DNA of 64,000 nucleotides, taken from assembly GCF_026965555.1 (NCBI RefSeq), contig NZ_CP114040.1, forward strand, positions 10,824,001 to 10,888,000, written 5' to 3'. Of the stretch, positions 47,526 through 56,235 are shown in pieces (within the stretch, counting starts at the first letter, position 1; the number at the start of each line of letters is the position of its first letter). The notes beneath the pieces are model-generated. The model did not search any database and was not told the DNA's origin. It saw nothing but the letters and a program-made list of their open reading frames with translations. The position numbers and the translations under genes are program-made. This DNA comes from Nannocystis punicea (GTDB lineage Bacteria > Myxococcota_A > Polyangia > Nannocystales > Nannocystaceae).

Positions 47526-48755
47526 ATGCGGAAACAACGTCTCGCCTCTCCTGCACTGACCCTTCTCCTCGCGCTCTCGGGCTGCGCCGACCCTGCGGCC
47601 GGCACCGAGACGCTCGCCACCGAGACCAGCACCGGCACCGACACCTCGACCGGTAGCGACGACACGACTGGCAAGCCGCCGACCACGACCGACAAGCCGA
47701 CGAGCACCACCGACGATCCGACCACCACGTCGACCACCGATCCGGAGACCTCGACGACCACCACCTCGACCACCGATCCGATCACCGGCACCAGCACCGA
47801 GCCGATCACCAGCACCACCAGCACCACCACCGATTCGACGACCACCGACGGCACGACCGACACGACCACCGACACCACCACCGACACCACCACCGACACG
47901 ACCACCGACACGACCACCGACACCACCGGCATGCCGCCCGACTGCACGCCGGGCGAGTCGCTGTGTGTCTGCGACAACGGCGCCTGCAACAGCGGCGCCC
48001 CGTGCTTCCTCGGCGAGTGTCCCCACGTCACCGGTCTGTGTCAGTGGGAGGGCGACGGCGAGTGCGACGAGGGTGGCGCGTGCGCCGAGGGCACCGACCC
48101 GTTCGACTGCTGCGCCACCAAGCTGAACGGCGTGTGCGAGGAGCACGACTTCCCCGGCGGCACCTGCTCCAAGGGCTCCGACCACTGGGACTGCGGCTAC
48201 TGTGCGTGGCCCGACGACGGCGAGTGCGACGAGGGCACCTACTGCCCCGAGGGCACCGACACCAACGACTGCTGCGCCACCCCGCAGAACGGCGTGTGCG
48301 AGGAGATGTCGCAGGGCGGCGAGTGCCCCGACGGCACGGACTCTTACGACTGCGGCGTGTGCCCGACCGCCAACGACGGCACCTGCGACGAGCCGGGTGA
48401 CTGCCCGGTCGGCACTGACGGCGACGACTGCTGCGCCACCCCGAAGAACGGCGTGTGCGAGGAGCCGTCGGAGGGCGGCGAGTGCCCCGTGGGTTCGGAC
48501 CCGTACGACTGCGGCTTCTGCCAGTGGACCAACGACGGCGAGTGCGACGAGCCCGACCTGTGCGAGCCGGGCAGCGACGCCGCCGACTGCTGCGCCACCC
48601 CCGAGAACGGCGTGTGCGAGGAGATGTCGCAGGGCGGCGAGTGCCCCGACGGCTCCGACCCGTGGGACTGCGGCTTCTGCCAGTGGACCAACGACGGCGA
48701 GTGCGACGAGCCCAACCTGTGCCCGCCGGGCAGCGACGTCGAGGACTGCACCTGA
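47526..48755 (+). CDS. Thr-linked lipoprotein with tandem Cys-rich modules
   Basis: A 409-residue exported protein. Signal MRKQRLASPALTLLLALSGC ends in lipobox LSGC (Cys20). It is followed by about 115 residues of Thr/Asp/Ser, including exact TDTT tandem repeats at about 47866-47930. Then come five tandem modules of about 46 residues with a fixed cysteine pattern (C-x-x-x-x-D-G-E-C-D-E, DCCATPENGVCEE, GGECPDGSDPWDCGFC). The modules are Asp/Glu-rich and look like calcium-binding disulfide domains, but I do not recognise the family. The last two are nearly identical at the DNA level, suggesting recent duplication. Divergent from the methyltransferase, just upstream of xseA. Confidence 0.85.
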   Translation: MRKQRLASPALTLLLALSGCADPAAGTETLATETSTGTDTSTGSDDTTGKPPTTTDKPTSTTDDPTTTSTTDPETSTTTTSTTDPITGTSTEPITSTTSTTTDSTTTDGTTDTTTDTTTDTTTDTTTDTTTDTTGMPPDCTPGESLCVCDNGACNSGAPCFLGECPHVTGLCQWEGDGECDEGGACAEGTDPFDCCATKLNGVCEEHDFPGGTCSKGSDHWDCGYCAWPDDGECDEGTYCPEGTDTNDCCATPQNGVCEEMSQGGECPDGTDSYDCGVCPTANDGTCDEPGDCPVGTDGDDCCATPKNGVCEEPSEGGECPVGSDPYDCGFCQWTNDGECDEPDLCEPGSDAADCCATPENGVCEEMSQGGECPDGSDPWDCGFCQWTNDGECDEPNLCPPGSDVEDCT

Positions 48756-48796
48756 CGCCGCCCGCGCGGACGAGGCTCTGCTAGCCTCGTCCGCGC

Positions 48797-50146
48797 ATGG
48801 CCCCCGTCGCCCCGCACGTCTTCGCCGTCAGCGAGCTCGTCAACCGCGCCCACCGCAGCATCGAGCAGCAGTTCCCGCCGCTGTGGGTCGAGGGCGAGAT
48901 CACCAACCTGCGGCTCGTCAACAGCGGCCACGCCTACTTCACCCTGCGCGACAGCCACGCGATCCTGCCGGTGGCGATGTGGCGCAGCGCCCTGTCGCGC
49001 CTGCGCCACCGCCTGGCCGACGGGCAGATGTTCCGCGTCTACGGCCGCCTCGGCATCTACGCCGCGCAGGGCAAGTTCCAGCTGTACGCCGAGCGCGCCG
49101 AGCCGGCCGGCCTCGGCGCGCGCATGCAGCAGCTCGAGCAGCTCAAGGCCAAGCTGGCGGCCGAGGGCCTGTTCGCGCGCGAGCGCAAGCGGCCGGTGCC
49201 CGCCTGGCCGCGGATCGTCGGCGTCGTCACCTCCGCCAGCGGCGCCGCGATCCACGACATCCTCAAGGTCTCGCGGCGCCGCTGCCCGGTGCGGATCCTC
49301 CTCTCGCCGGCGCAGGTGCAGGGCGAGGACGCGGCCTTCAGCCTGGTGCGCGCGCTGCTGCGGCTGCAGCGGCGGCCGGGCGTCGACGTGATCATCCTCG
49401 GCCGCGGCGGCGGGGCCCAGGAGGACCTGTGGGCCTTCAACGACGAGGGCCTCGCGCGGGCCGTCGCCGCCTGCCCGGTGCCCGTCGTGTCCGCCGTCGG
49501 TCACGAGGTCGACATCACGATCTGCGACTTCGTCGCCGACCTCCGCGCCGCCACCCCCTCGCACGCCGCCGAGCTGGTGGTCCCCGATCGCGACGGCTAC
49601 CTCTCGCGCCTCCATCACGTCGAGCGCCGCCTCGTCCTCGCCACCAAGCGCCGCGTCCTCGACGAGCGCGGCCGCCTCGAGCTGCTCACGCGGCGCCTCG
49701 CCGCCACCGGCCATCGCCTCGTGCTCGCGCCGCGCCGCCGCCTCGACGCCCTGCTCGCGCGCCTCGGCAACCAGCACCCGCGCGCCCGCCTCGCCCGCGA
49801 CCGCCGCCTGCTCGTCGCCCTGCACGCGCGCCTGCTCGCCCAGCACCCGCGCCACCGGCTCGACCGTGCCCGTCGCCACCTCCTCGCCGCCGAGCTCGCC
49901 CTGCGTGAGCGCGCCCGGGTGCTGGCCGGGCCCGCGCGCCTGCGCCTCGCTCGCGCGGCCGCGGCGCTGAACGCCCTCAGCCCGCTCGCGGTGCTGCAGC
50001 GCGGCTTCGCCGTTGTCAGCAAGGACGCGGGGGTCGTCACCGACGTCGCCCAGGTCGCCGCCGGCGACGCCGTGCGCGTGGAGCTCGCGCGCGGGGCCTT
50101 CGCGGCGCAGGTCACTGCTGTCGAGCCGGTGAAGCTACCTTCATGA
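48797..50146 (+). CDS. xseA: Exodeoxyribonuclease VII large subunit
   Basis: A 449-residue catalytic subunit of the ssDNA exonuclease used in mismatch repair and recombination. It has an N-terminal OB fold (PLWVEGEITNLRLVNSGHAYFTLRD), then the catalytic domain with GVVTSASGAAIHDIL, the VDVIILGRGGGAQEDLWAFNDEGLARA block and SAVGHEVDITICDFVADLRAATPSHAAEL, followed by the long Arg-rich coiled coil and a short beta tail (LQRGFAVVSKDAG). No xseB is adjacent, though the two are often linked. ATG 48797 lies 41 bases after the lipoprotein stop. Confidence 0.96.
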   Translation: MAPVAPHVFAVSELVNRAHRSIEQQFPPLWVEGEITNLRLVNSGHAYFTLRDSHAILPVAMWRSALSRLRHRLADGQMFRVYGRLGIYAAQGKFQLYAERAEPAGLGARMQQLEQLKAKLAAEGLFARERKRPVPAWPRIVGVVTSASGAAIHDILKVSRRRCPVRILLSPAQVQGEDAAFSLVRALLRLQRRPGVDVIILGRGGGAQEDLWAFNDEGLARAVAACPVPVVSAVGHEVDITICDFVADLRAATPSHAAELVVPDRDGYLSRLHHVERRLVLATKRRVLDERGRLELLTRRLAATGHRLVLAPRRRLDALLARLGNQHPRARLARDRRLLVALHARLLAQHPRHRLDRARRHLLAAELALRERARVLAGPARLRLARAAAALNALSPLAVLQRGFAVVSKDAGVVTDVAQVAAGDAVRVELARGAFAAQVTAVEPVKLPS

Positions 50147-50355
50147 TGAAGCGCGGTTCATCGCCAAGTGCGGCCTGACGCCACCTGGCCGCGGACCGGC
50201 CGGCCCGCGCGGCTCGGGTCGATGAATCCTGCACTCGCTCTCTTGAACCGCGCTTCTCCCCTCGACTACGCTGAGCCTCGCGTCCCGCACGAACGGCGTA
50301 CCGCGCCGTCTGTCTCGCGGGACATGGCTCCAAGGACAGCATTCGAGGTCTCGCA

Positions 50356-51972
50356 ATGAGCAACCGCAACGTCCCCGCTGACGGGCTCGCCGGCCTGCGT
50401 CAGAACCTGCAGTCGGACCTGGTCGCCGGCTTCCTCGTCTTTTTGATCGCGCTCCCGTTGTCGCTGGGGATCTCGATGGCCAGCGGGTTCCCGCCGGTCG
50501 CCGGCATCTTCACCGCCATCATCGGCGGCCTCGTCGTCAGCCTGTTCATGGGCGCGAGGGTCACGATCAAGGGGCCGGCGGCCGGACTCATCGTCATCGC
50601 GCTCGGCTGCATCGAGGAGATGAGCCGGGGCGTCGACCCGGTGCTCGGGTATCAGTACGCCCTCGCGGTGATCGTCGCGGCCGGCGTCATCCAGATCATC
50701 TTCGGCCTGATCCGCGCCGGCGTCATGGCCGACTTCTTCCCGTCGGCGGCGGTGCACGGCATGCTGGCCGCGATCGGCATTATCATCGCGTCGAAGCAGC
50801 TGCACATCATGGTCGGCGTCGACCCGACGGCCAAGACGCCGCTCGGCCAGATCGCCGAGCTGCCGCAGCGGTTCGTCAGCAACAACCCCGAGATCGCGCT
50901 GATCGGCCTCCTGAGCCTCGCTATCCTCGTCATCATGCCGCGCCTGCGGCACCCGCTGGTGCGCAAGATCCCGGCGCCGCTGGTGGTCCTGCTGCTCAGC
51001 ATCCCGCTCGGCATCTACTTCGACCTCGACCACGCCCACAACTACACGTTCGCCGGCCACGAGTACCACCTCGAGCCGACCATGCTGGTCAATCGGCTCG
51101 ACAACCTGCTCGGGATGATCACGTTCCCCGACTTCTCGAATCTCGGCAACTGGGCCTCGATCAAGTGGATCATCGCCTTCGCGCTGGTCGGCAGCATCGA
51201 GTCGGTGGCCAGCGCCAAGGCGGTCGACACGCTCGACCCGCACAAGCGCAAGTCGGACTTCAACCGCGACCTGCTGGCCGTCGGCGTCGGCAACACCGCG
51301 GCCGGCATGATCGGCGGCCTGCCGATGATCTCGGAGATCGTGCGCTCCTCGGCCAACATCAACAACGGCGCCAAGACCCGCTGGGCCAACTTCTGGCACG
51401 GCGCCTTCCTGCTCGGCTTCGTCGTCCTCGCGCCCGGCCTCATCCACATGATCCCCAAGGCCGCGCTGGCGGCGATGCTGGTGTTCACCGGCTTCCGTCT
51501 GGCCCACCCGCGCGAGTTCATCCACACCGCGCAGGTCGGCAAGGACCAGCTGCTGGTCTTCCTGGTCACCATCGGCGTCACCGTCGGCGAGGACCTGCTG
51601 CTCGGCATCTTCGCCGGCATCGCCACCAAGCTGCTGCTGCACATCGTCCGCGGCGCCCCGCTCAGCGCGCTGTTCAAGCCCGACCTCGAGATCCGCGACG
51701 ACGGCGCGAACACGACTCGCATCACCGCCCGCAAGGCCGCGATCTTCAGCAACTACATCGGCCTCAAGCGCGCCATCGATCGCGTGCCCGCGCCGCGCAA
51801 CGTCGTCGTCGACCTGCAGGCCACGCGGCTCGTCGACCACACGGTGATGGAGCGTCTGCACGAGCTCGCGCGCGACATGGAACACGAGGGACGCGAACTG
51901 ACAGTCGTGGGTCTCGAAGGCCACAAGCCGGTGTCGGGCAATATGCTCGCTGCGCGAACCCGTGCAGCCTGA
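50356..51972 (+). CDS. SulP-family anion transporter
   Basis: A 538-residue inner-membrane transporter with the SulP core: NLQSDLVAGFLVFLIALPLSLGISMASGFPPVAGIFTAIIGG at the start (TM1-TM2 and the family's AxPxxLGxAxxxG-like stretch) and twelve or so helices to about residue 430. A reduced STAS-like C-terminal domain (NYIGLKRAIDRVPAPRNVVVDLQATRLVDHTVMERLHELARDME in outline) follows. SulP proteins carry sulfate, bicarbonate or other anions with Na+ or H+; no neighbour identifies the ion. ATG 50356 is preceded by a spacer with a GGACATGG half-site. A perfect 34-base palindrome follows the gene. Confidence 0.95.
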   Translation: MSNRNVPADGLAGLRQNLQSDLVAGFLVFLIALPLSLGISMASGFPPVAGIFTAIIGGLVVSLFMGARVTIKGPAAGLIVIALGCIEEMSRGVDPVLGYQYALAVIVAAGVIQIIFGLIRAGVMADFFPSAAVHGMLAAIGIIIASKQLHIMVGVDPTAKTPLGQIAELPQRFVSNNPEIALIGLLSLAILVIMPRLRHPLVRKIPAPLVVLLLSIPLGIYFDLDHAHNYTFAGHEYHLEPTMLVNRLDNLLGMITFPDFSNLGNWASIKWIIAFALVGSIESVASAKAVDTLDPHKRKSDFNRDLLAVGVGNTAAGMIGGLPMISEIVRSSANINNGAKTRWANFWHGAFLLGFVVLAPGLIHMIPKAALAAMLVFTGFRLAHPREFIHTAQVGKDQLLVFLVTIGVTVGEDLLLGIFAGIATKLLLHIVRGAPLSALFKPDLEIRDDGANTTRITARKAAIFSNYIGLKRAIDRVPAPRNVVVDLQATRLVDHTVMERLHELARDMEHEGRELTVVGLEGHKPVSGNMLAARTRAA

Positions 51973-51978
51973 ACTCGA

Positions 51979-52012
51979 TTTCGGCGAACGGCGCGCGCGC
52001 CGTTCGCCGAAA
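51979..52012 (+). terminator. Perfect 34-base palindrome after the transporter gene
   Basis: Arms of 17 bases, left TTTCGGCGAACGGCGCG, seven bases after the transporter stop. The ends are T-rich/A-rich (TTT...AAAA), so the plus-strand transcript would form a very stable stem followed by AAAACTTGATTT. Likely a strong terminator. Not a member of the CATGTCC family. Confidence 0.75.
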
Positions 52013-52116
52013 ACTTGATTTGCGTCTCGCCGAGGGGTTGCGCCCCCCGATGCTTCCTCCATAGACTGCTAACTCCCTGCAGCAGCCTCTGCGGGGATCT
52101 GCAGGGAGACCCATCG

Positions 52117-53214
52117 ATGCGTGACGCAGCGGATAAGCTCTCTCCACGGCCCTTGGCCCAGCGCTTGACGCTGTTTGCCGCGCTCGGCGCCGGCCTCGGT
52201 CTCGTCACCTGCGCCGCAGTACCGGCGAAAGAGAATGCGCCGATCGCAATGCAATCGGTGCTCGCCACGGGGGCCGATCTCCCCGCATCGACAATCCCAC
52301 CGGCGCGCGCGCCGGCCGACGATATCCCACTCGCGATTCCGGTCTCGGCGGATTCCGCGAATGCGCAATCGGGGCCGGTGACCCCCGCGGTCGCGGGCGA
52401 ACCGTCCGAGATCGAGGACACAGCGGTCGCGGACGCGGACGAGCGGCTGCACGAGGTGTTCTGGACCGCGCACGAGAAAATCTCGCTCGACGCGCTCGCC
52501 ATCGCCTGGGGCATCAAGGCCGCACAGCTCCGCGAGCTCAACCCCGAAGTCGACCGCGAGGCTCCGATCGCCGAGGGCACCAAGCTGCTGGTCTATCGCC
52601 ACGACCCCGAGCACCTGCCGCAGTCGATCGGCTCGCCGAACCGCGGCAAGCTGCGCAACGGCATGCCCCTGCCCGAAGGGCCAGGTTGGCGCCTGCGCAC
52701 CCACCGGCCGCGCACCTACGGCACCACCAACACGATCCACGCGCTGGTCGAGGCCTTCGAGGACTTCACCGAGCTGTACCCGACCGGCCCGAAGATCCGC
52801 GTCGGCGAGCTGGCCCGCCGCAGCGGCGGCCGCGTCCCGCCGCACCGCTCGCACCGCTCCGGCCGCGACATCGACATCGGCTACATCTTCCGCGGCATCG
52901 ACGACGGCGAGCACCGCTGGAAGTACATGAACGTCCGCAACTTCGACGCCGAGAAGAACTGGGCCCTCGTGCAGGAGCTGCTGGAGACCGGCCAGGTCCA
53001 GACGATCTACATCGCCAAGAAGCTGCAGAAGCTGCTGCACAAGGAGGCCAAGAAGCACCTCCCGCCCGAGCAGCTGGCCGCGCTGTTCGAGTACCCGAAG
53101 ACGTCCGAGAGCCCGCACGCGAAGATCCAGCACTGGCGCGGCCACTCCAACCACATGCACGTCCGGTTCCTCTGCGAAGAGGGCAACCGCCGCTGCAGCG
53201 CCCGCAGCAAGTGA
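52117..53214 (+). CDS. MepA-like penicillin-insensitive murein endopeptidase (M74) with LysM-like domain
   Basis: A 365-residue exported peptidoglycan hydrolase. Signal region RLTLFAALGAGLGLVTCAAV with a possible lipobox (VTC). An Ala/Pro-rich linker precedes a LysM-like segment (LHEVFWTAHEKISLDALAIAWGIKAAQLRELNPEVDREAPIAEGTKLLVY in outline, about 112-160). The C-terminal M74 domain has zinc-binding motifs HRSGRDIDIGY and the terminal HSNHMHVRF. It would cleave the D-Ala-meso-DAP crosslink. ATG 52117 has AGGGAGA about 10 bases upstream. The preceding 34-base palindrome separates it from the transporter. Confidence 0.9.
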   Translation: MRDAADKLSPRPLAQRLTLFAALGAGLGLVTCAAVPAKENAPIAMQSVLATGADLPASTIPPARAPADDIPLAIPVSADSANAQSGPVTPAVAGEPSEIEDTAVADADERLHEVFWTAHEKISLDALAIAWGIKAAQLRELNPEVDREAPIAEGTKLLVYRHDPEHLPQSIGSPNRGKLRNGMPLPEGPGWRLRTHRPRTYGTTNTIHALVEAFEDFTELYPTGPKIRVGELARRSGGRVPPHRSHRSGRDIDIGYIFRGIDDGEHRWKYMNVRNFDAEKNWALVQELLETGQVQTIYIAKKLQKLLHKEAKKHLPPEQLAALFEYPKTSESPHAKIQHWRGHSNHMHVRFLCEEGNRRCSARSK

Positions 53215-53455
53215 AATTCTAAAACAAGCGACATGTCCCGAGGAGCAGGCCCGGCGCCGGCTCTTCGGGGCACGTCGACCGCGAGGCGGCCGCCCCGGGC
53301 TCGACCTCTGACGAGAACCGGCGCGTTCCGTGGGCGACCCGCCCCGATTGAGAGCGGCGACTGAATCCAGCTCGCGCCGAACCCCCCTGAACTGCCCGAC
53401 CTCACGCCCCGGCGGCTTGCCCGCGCGGCCCGGCGTTTGCGACGCTGCGGGCGTC

Positions 53456-54235
53456 ATGTCCGGCAAGCCCATCATCGACCTCAGCGACAAGGTAGCGATC
53501 GTCACCGGCTCGAGCCGCGGGATCGGGCGGGCGATCGCCGAGCACCTGGCACGCGCCGGGGCGCGGGTGGTGATCTCGAGCCGCAAGCCGACCCCGTGCG
53601 ACGAGGTCGCCGAGGCGATCCGCGGCGCCGGCGGGCAGGCGATCGCGGTCCCGTGCAACATCTCCGAGAAGGCCCAGGTCGACGCGCTGGTCGACCGCGC
53701 TCTGGCCGAGTGGGGCAAGGTCGACGTCCTCGTCTGCAACGCCGCCACCAACCCCTACTTCGGCGCGCTCGAGGGCCTGTCCGACGAGGTCTTCCACAAG
53801 ATCATGCACAACAACGTGCTGTCCAACCTGTGGCTGGCCAAGCGCGTGGCCCCCGGGATGATCGAGCGGCGCGACGGGGCGATCCTCATGATCTCGAGCA
53901 TCGGCGGCCTGCGCGGCGACCCGCTGATCGGCGCCTACAACATGTCCAAGGCCGCCGACATGCAGCTCGTGCGCAGCCTCGCCGTCGAGTACGGCCCGCA
54001 CAACGTCCGCGTCAACGCCATCGCCCCCGGCCTCGTCAAGACCGACTTCGCCCGCGCGCTGTGGCAGAACCCCGACCTCAAAGAGATGGTCGAGCGCCGC
54101 ACCCCGCTCGGACGGATCGGCGACCCCGACGACATCGCCCCGCTCGCCGCCCTGCTGTGCTCCCCCGCCGGCTCCTTCATCACCGGCCAGGTCCTCGTCG
54201 CCGACGGCGGCGTCACCATCGCCGCGGCGTGGTGA
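53456..54235 (+). CDS. SDR-family dehydrogenase, acyl-ACP reductase or DHRS4-like
   Basis: A 259-residue classical SDR: TGSSRGIGRAIAEHLARAG (cofactor site), CNAATNPYFG, Ser in ILMISSIGG, catalytic YNMSKAA, and an SDR C-terminus APGLVKTDFARALW...GQVLVADGGVTIAAAW. The sequence resembles the DHRS4/FabG-like branch acting on 3-oxo or retinal-type substrates. The next gene is an enoyl-CoA hydratase on the same strand, so a lipid-degradation role is plausible, but a 393-base array spacer lies between. ATG 53456. Confidence 0.93.
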   Translation: MSGKPIIDLSDKVAIVTGSSRGIGRAIAEHLARAGARVVISSRKPTPCDEVAEAIRGAGGQAIAVPCNISEKAQVDALVDRALAEWGKVDVLVCNAATNPYFGALEGLSDEVFHKIMHNNVLSNLWLAKRVAPGMIERRDGAILMISSIGGLRGDPLIGAYNMSKAADMQLVRSLAVEYGPHNVRVNAIAPGLVKTDFARALWQNPDLKEMVERRTPLGRIGDPDDIAPLAALLCSPAGSFITGQVLVADGGVTIAAAW

Positions 54236-54628
54236 CGGATCGCCGCCCTCGCGCACAGGTCGCTCGCCACGCGCCCGTTTGTACGTGTGCTCGAGGACGT
54301 GTCCGTAAGGCTACCCGCTCGCGTCGGACCCGGGCGCATGGTCGCGCCGAGCCGGCCGCAACCGCGACGATGTCCTCGAGGACATGTCCGTAACGACACT
54401 CGGCGCACGATCGCCGCTCGCGTCGAGCCAGTCTCCGAGGCGACCCTGTCCTCGAGGACATGTCCGTGGACCCCGCGCCGCGTCGGGGCGTCTGACCGCC
54501 GCTCGCGTCGAGCCAGCCGCCCGCATGCCCGAAAGAACACGTGTCTGCTCGGTCGCTCCGGAGCCGTCCGCCTCCGCGCGGCCGACCTCGCGTCTCCGGC
54601 CGGCTGCGATCTGATCTATCCTCGCGGC
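54236..54628. repeat. 393-base spacer with tandem palindrome array
   Basis: No gene seen. Copies of CTCGAGGACRTGTCCGT occur at 54290, 54375 and 54451 (85 and 76 bases apart). The second is embedded in the perfect 16-base palindrome ATGTCCTCGAGGACAT (54370-54385). A 20-base block CGCCGCTCGCGTCGAGCCAG occurs exactly at 54412 and 54497. The array lies between two genes that would otherwise look like an operon. Confidence 0.7.
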
Positions 54629-55411
54629 ATGTCCGTCCGTACCGAGCGCAACGGCCCCGTCACCACCGTCATCCTCGCCCGCCCCGAGCGGCGCAACGCG
54701 GTCGACGGGCCCACGGCAGAGGCGCTCGAGCGGGCCTTCCGCGAGTTCGACGCCGACCCCGACGCGCGCGTCGCCGTCCTGTTCGGCGAGGGCGGGCACT
54801 TCTGCGGCGGCGCCGACCTCAAGGCTCTGGCCAGCGGCGAGTCGAGCAACCAGCTGCACCTCGACGCCCCGGCCGACGCGCTCGGGCGGCCGGCGCCGAT
54901 GGGGCCCACGCGGCTGCTCCTGCGCAAGCCGGTGATCGCCGCCGTCAGCGGCTACGCGGTCGCGGGTGGCCTCGAGCTGGCGCTCTGGTGCGACCTGCGG
55001 GTCGCGGACGACGACGCAGTGTTCGGCGTGTTCTGCCGCCGCTTCGGCGTCCCGCTGATCGACGGCGGCACCGTGCGCCTGCCGCGGCTCGTCGGCATGG
55101 GCCGCGCGCTCGACCTGATCCTCACCGGCCGGCCGGTCGAGGCCGACGAGGCGCTGGCGATCGGCCTCGTCAACCGCGTCGTCCCGTCCGGCCGGGCCCG
55201 GGCCGCCGCAGAGGCGCTGGCCGCCGAGATCGCCGCCTTCCCGCAGGAGTGCATGCAGGTCGACCGCCGCTCCGCGCACCTGCAATGGGACATGTCCCTC
55301 GAGGAAGCCCTGCTCGCCGAGGCCCGCGGCGGCGCCGAGGTGATCGCCCGCGAATCGATCGCCGGGGCGCAGCGCTTCGCCGCCGGCGCCGGTCGCCACG
55401 GCGCCCAGTGA
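54629..55411 (+). CDS. Enoyl-CoA hydratase/isomerase-family protein
   Basis: A 260-residue crotonase-fold enzyme. The oxyanion-hole segments are GGHFCGGADLKAL and AVSGYAVAGGLELALWCDLRVADD. The first catalytic Glu position of authentic hydratases (in the second segment region) is not clearly conserved, with CRRFGVPLIDGGTVRLPRLVG following. It could be a hydratase, isomerase or thioesterase-like crotonase. Cytoplasmic fatty-acid or aromatic degradation is likely. ATG 54629. A GGACATGTCCCTCGAGG site is read in frame as DMSLEE near residue 220. Confidence 0.9.
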   Translation: MSVRTERNGPVTTVILARPERRNAVDGPTAEALERAFREFDADPDARVAVLFGEGGHFCGGADLKALASGESSNQLHLDAPADALGRPAPMGPTRLLLRKPVIAAVSGYAVAGGLELALWCDLRVADDDAVFGVFCRRFGVPLIDGGTVRLPRLVGMGRALDLILTGRPVEADEALAIGLVNRVVPSGRARAAAEALAAEIAAFPQECMQVDRRSAHLQWDMSLEEALLAEARGGAEVIARESIAGAQRFAAGAGRHGAQ

Positions 55412-55605
55412 CTCGCGCCGCGGCCGAAGCCTCTCGATCGTCCCGTCACGGAATCATCACACTTGTCCCTTCGGACATGTTCTTTAAACCGGTCGACGCT
55501 GCGGCTCTCAGCCCCCGCGGCTCCGGCGAGCCTGTCGATCTCCGTTCACCGCCGCCGAACGCCGAAAGCCGCTCCGCATGACGCGGTTTCGCGGGCAGTC
55601 CTCCT

Positions 55606-55628
55606 CCCCCCTTTTTTAAAAAGGGGGG
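55606..55628. terminator. Poly(C)-poly(T) perfect inverted repeat
   Basis: CCCCCC, six T, five A, GGGGGG: 11-base arms around one T. It lies between the hydratase stop and the copper-protein start. On either strand it forms a GC-then-AU stem. It could be a terminator or a slippage-prone regulatory tract for the next gene, 45 bases away. Confidence 0.55.
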
Positions 55629-55672
55629 CCGCGTTGCTGGCGACGCGCGATCGCCCCTATAGTCGCGGCCGC

Positions 55673-56197
55673 ATGCAACGCCGCGAATTCGTCCTCGGGT
55701 CCCCAGCCGTCCTCGCCACCGCCTGCAACAGCGCGCCCGACGAGCTGCCGCCGCCGCCGGCCAAGACCCCGGGCAAGACCACCGCGCCGCTGCCTGCCCC
55801 TGCCGCCCCGAGCACTCCCGCCGCCGACCCGCACGCCGGCCACGCCGGCCACGCCGGCCATCCCGCGAGCGACGACGGCACCCTCGCGGTCGCGCTCGAA
55901 TGCCTCAAGACCGGCGAGGTCTGCGTGCAGCACTGCTTCGTCTTGCTCGGCCAGGGCGACACCAGCATGGCGGCCTGTGCCCGCTCGGCCTACGACATGC
56001 TCGCAGTCACCCGGGCCTTGCTGGCGCTCGCCGCCGGGCCCTCGGAGCAGCTGGCAGCCCAGGCCCGGGTCGCCCTCGCCGTCGGCGAGCGCTGCGAGGC
56101 CGAGTGTCGCAAGCACGAGGCCAAGCACCCCGCCTGTAAGGCCTGCGCCGAGTCGTGCAAGGCCGCCATCACCCGTTACCGGACCCTCATCGGTTGA
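55673..56197 (+). CDS. Tat-exported copper-storage-like four-helix protein
   Basis: A 174-residue protein matching the DUF326/copper storage protein (Csp) pattern: cysteines spaced along helices so they line a bundle core (CLKTGEVCVQHCFVLLG, MAACARSAYDML, CEAECRKHEAKHPACKACAESCKAA, about 11 in the mature part). The N-terminus MQRREFVLGSPAVLATAC carries a Tat-like RRxFVLG and a possible lipobox (ATAC). A Pro/Ala linker and a HAGHAGHAGH histidine run follow, suited to copper capture. Csp1-type proteins store many Cu(I) ions in the periplasm. ATG 55673 is preceded by the poly(C)/poly(T) palindrome. No copper regulator or exporter is adjacent. Confidence 0.85.
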   Translation: MQRREFVLGSPAVLATACNSAPDELPPPPAKTPGKTTAPLPAPAAPSTPAADPHAGHAGHAGHPASDDGTLAVALECLKTGEVCVQHCFVLLGQGDTSMAACARSAYDMLAVTRALLALAAGPSEQLAAQARVALAVGERCEAECRKHEAKHPACKACAESCKAAITRYRTLIG

Positions 56198-56235
56198 GGT
56201 TGGGGCCGCGCCGGCGGCCGCGGTACCATGCGTGC

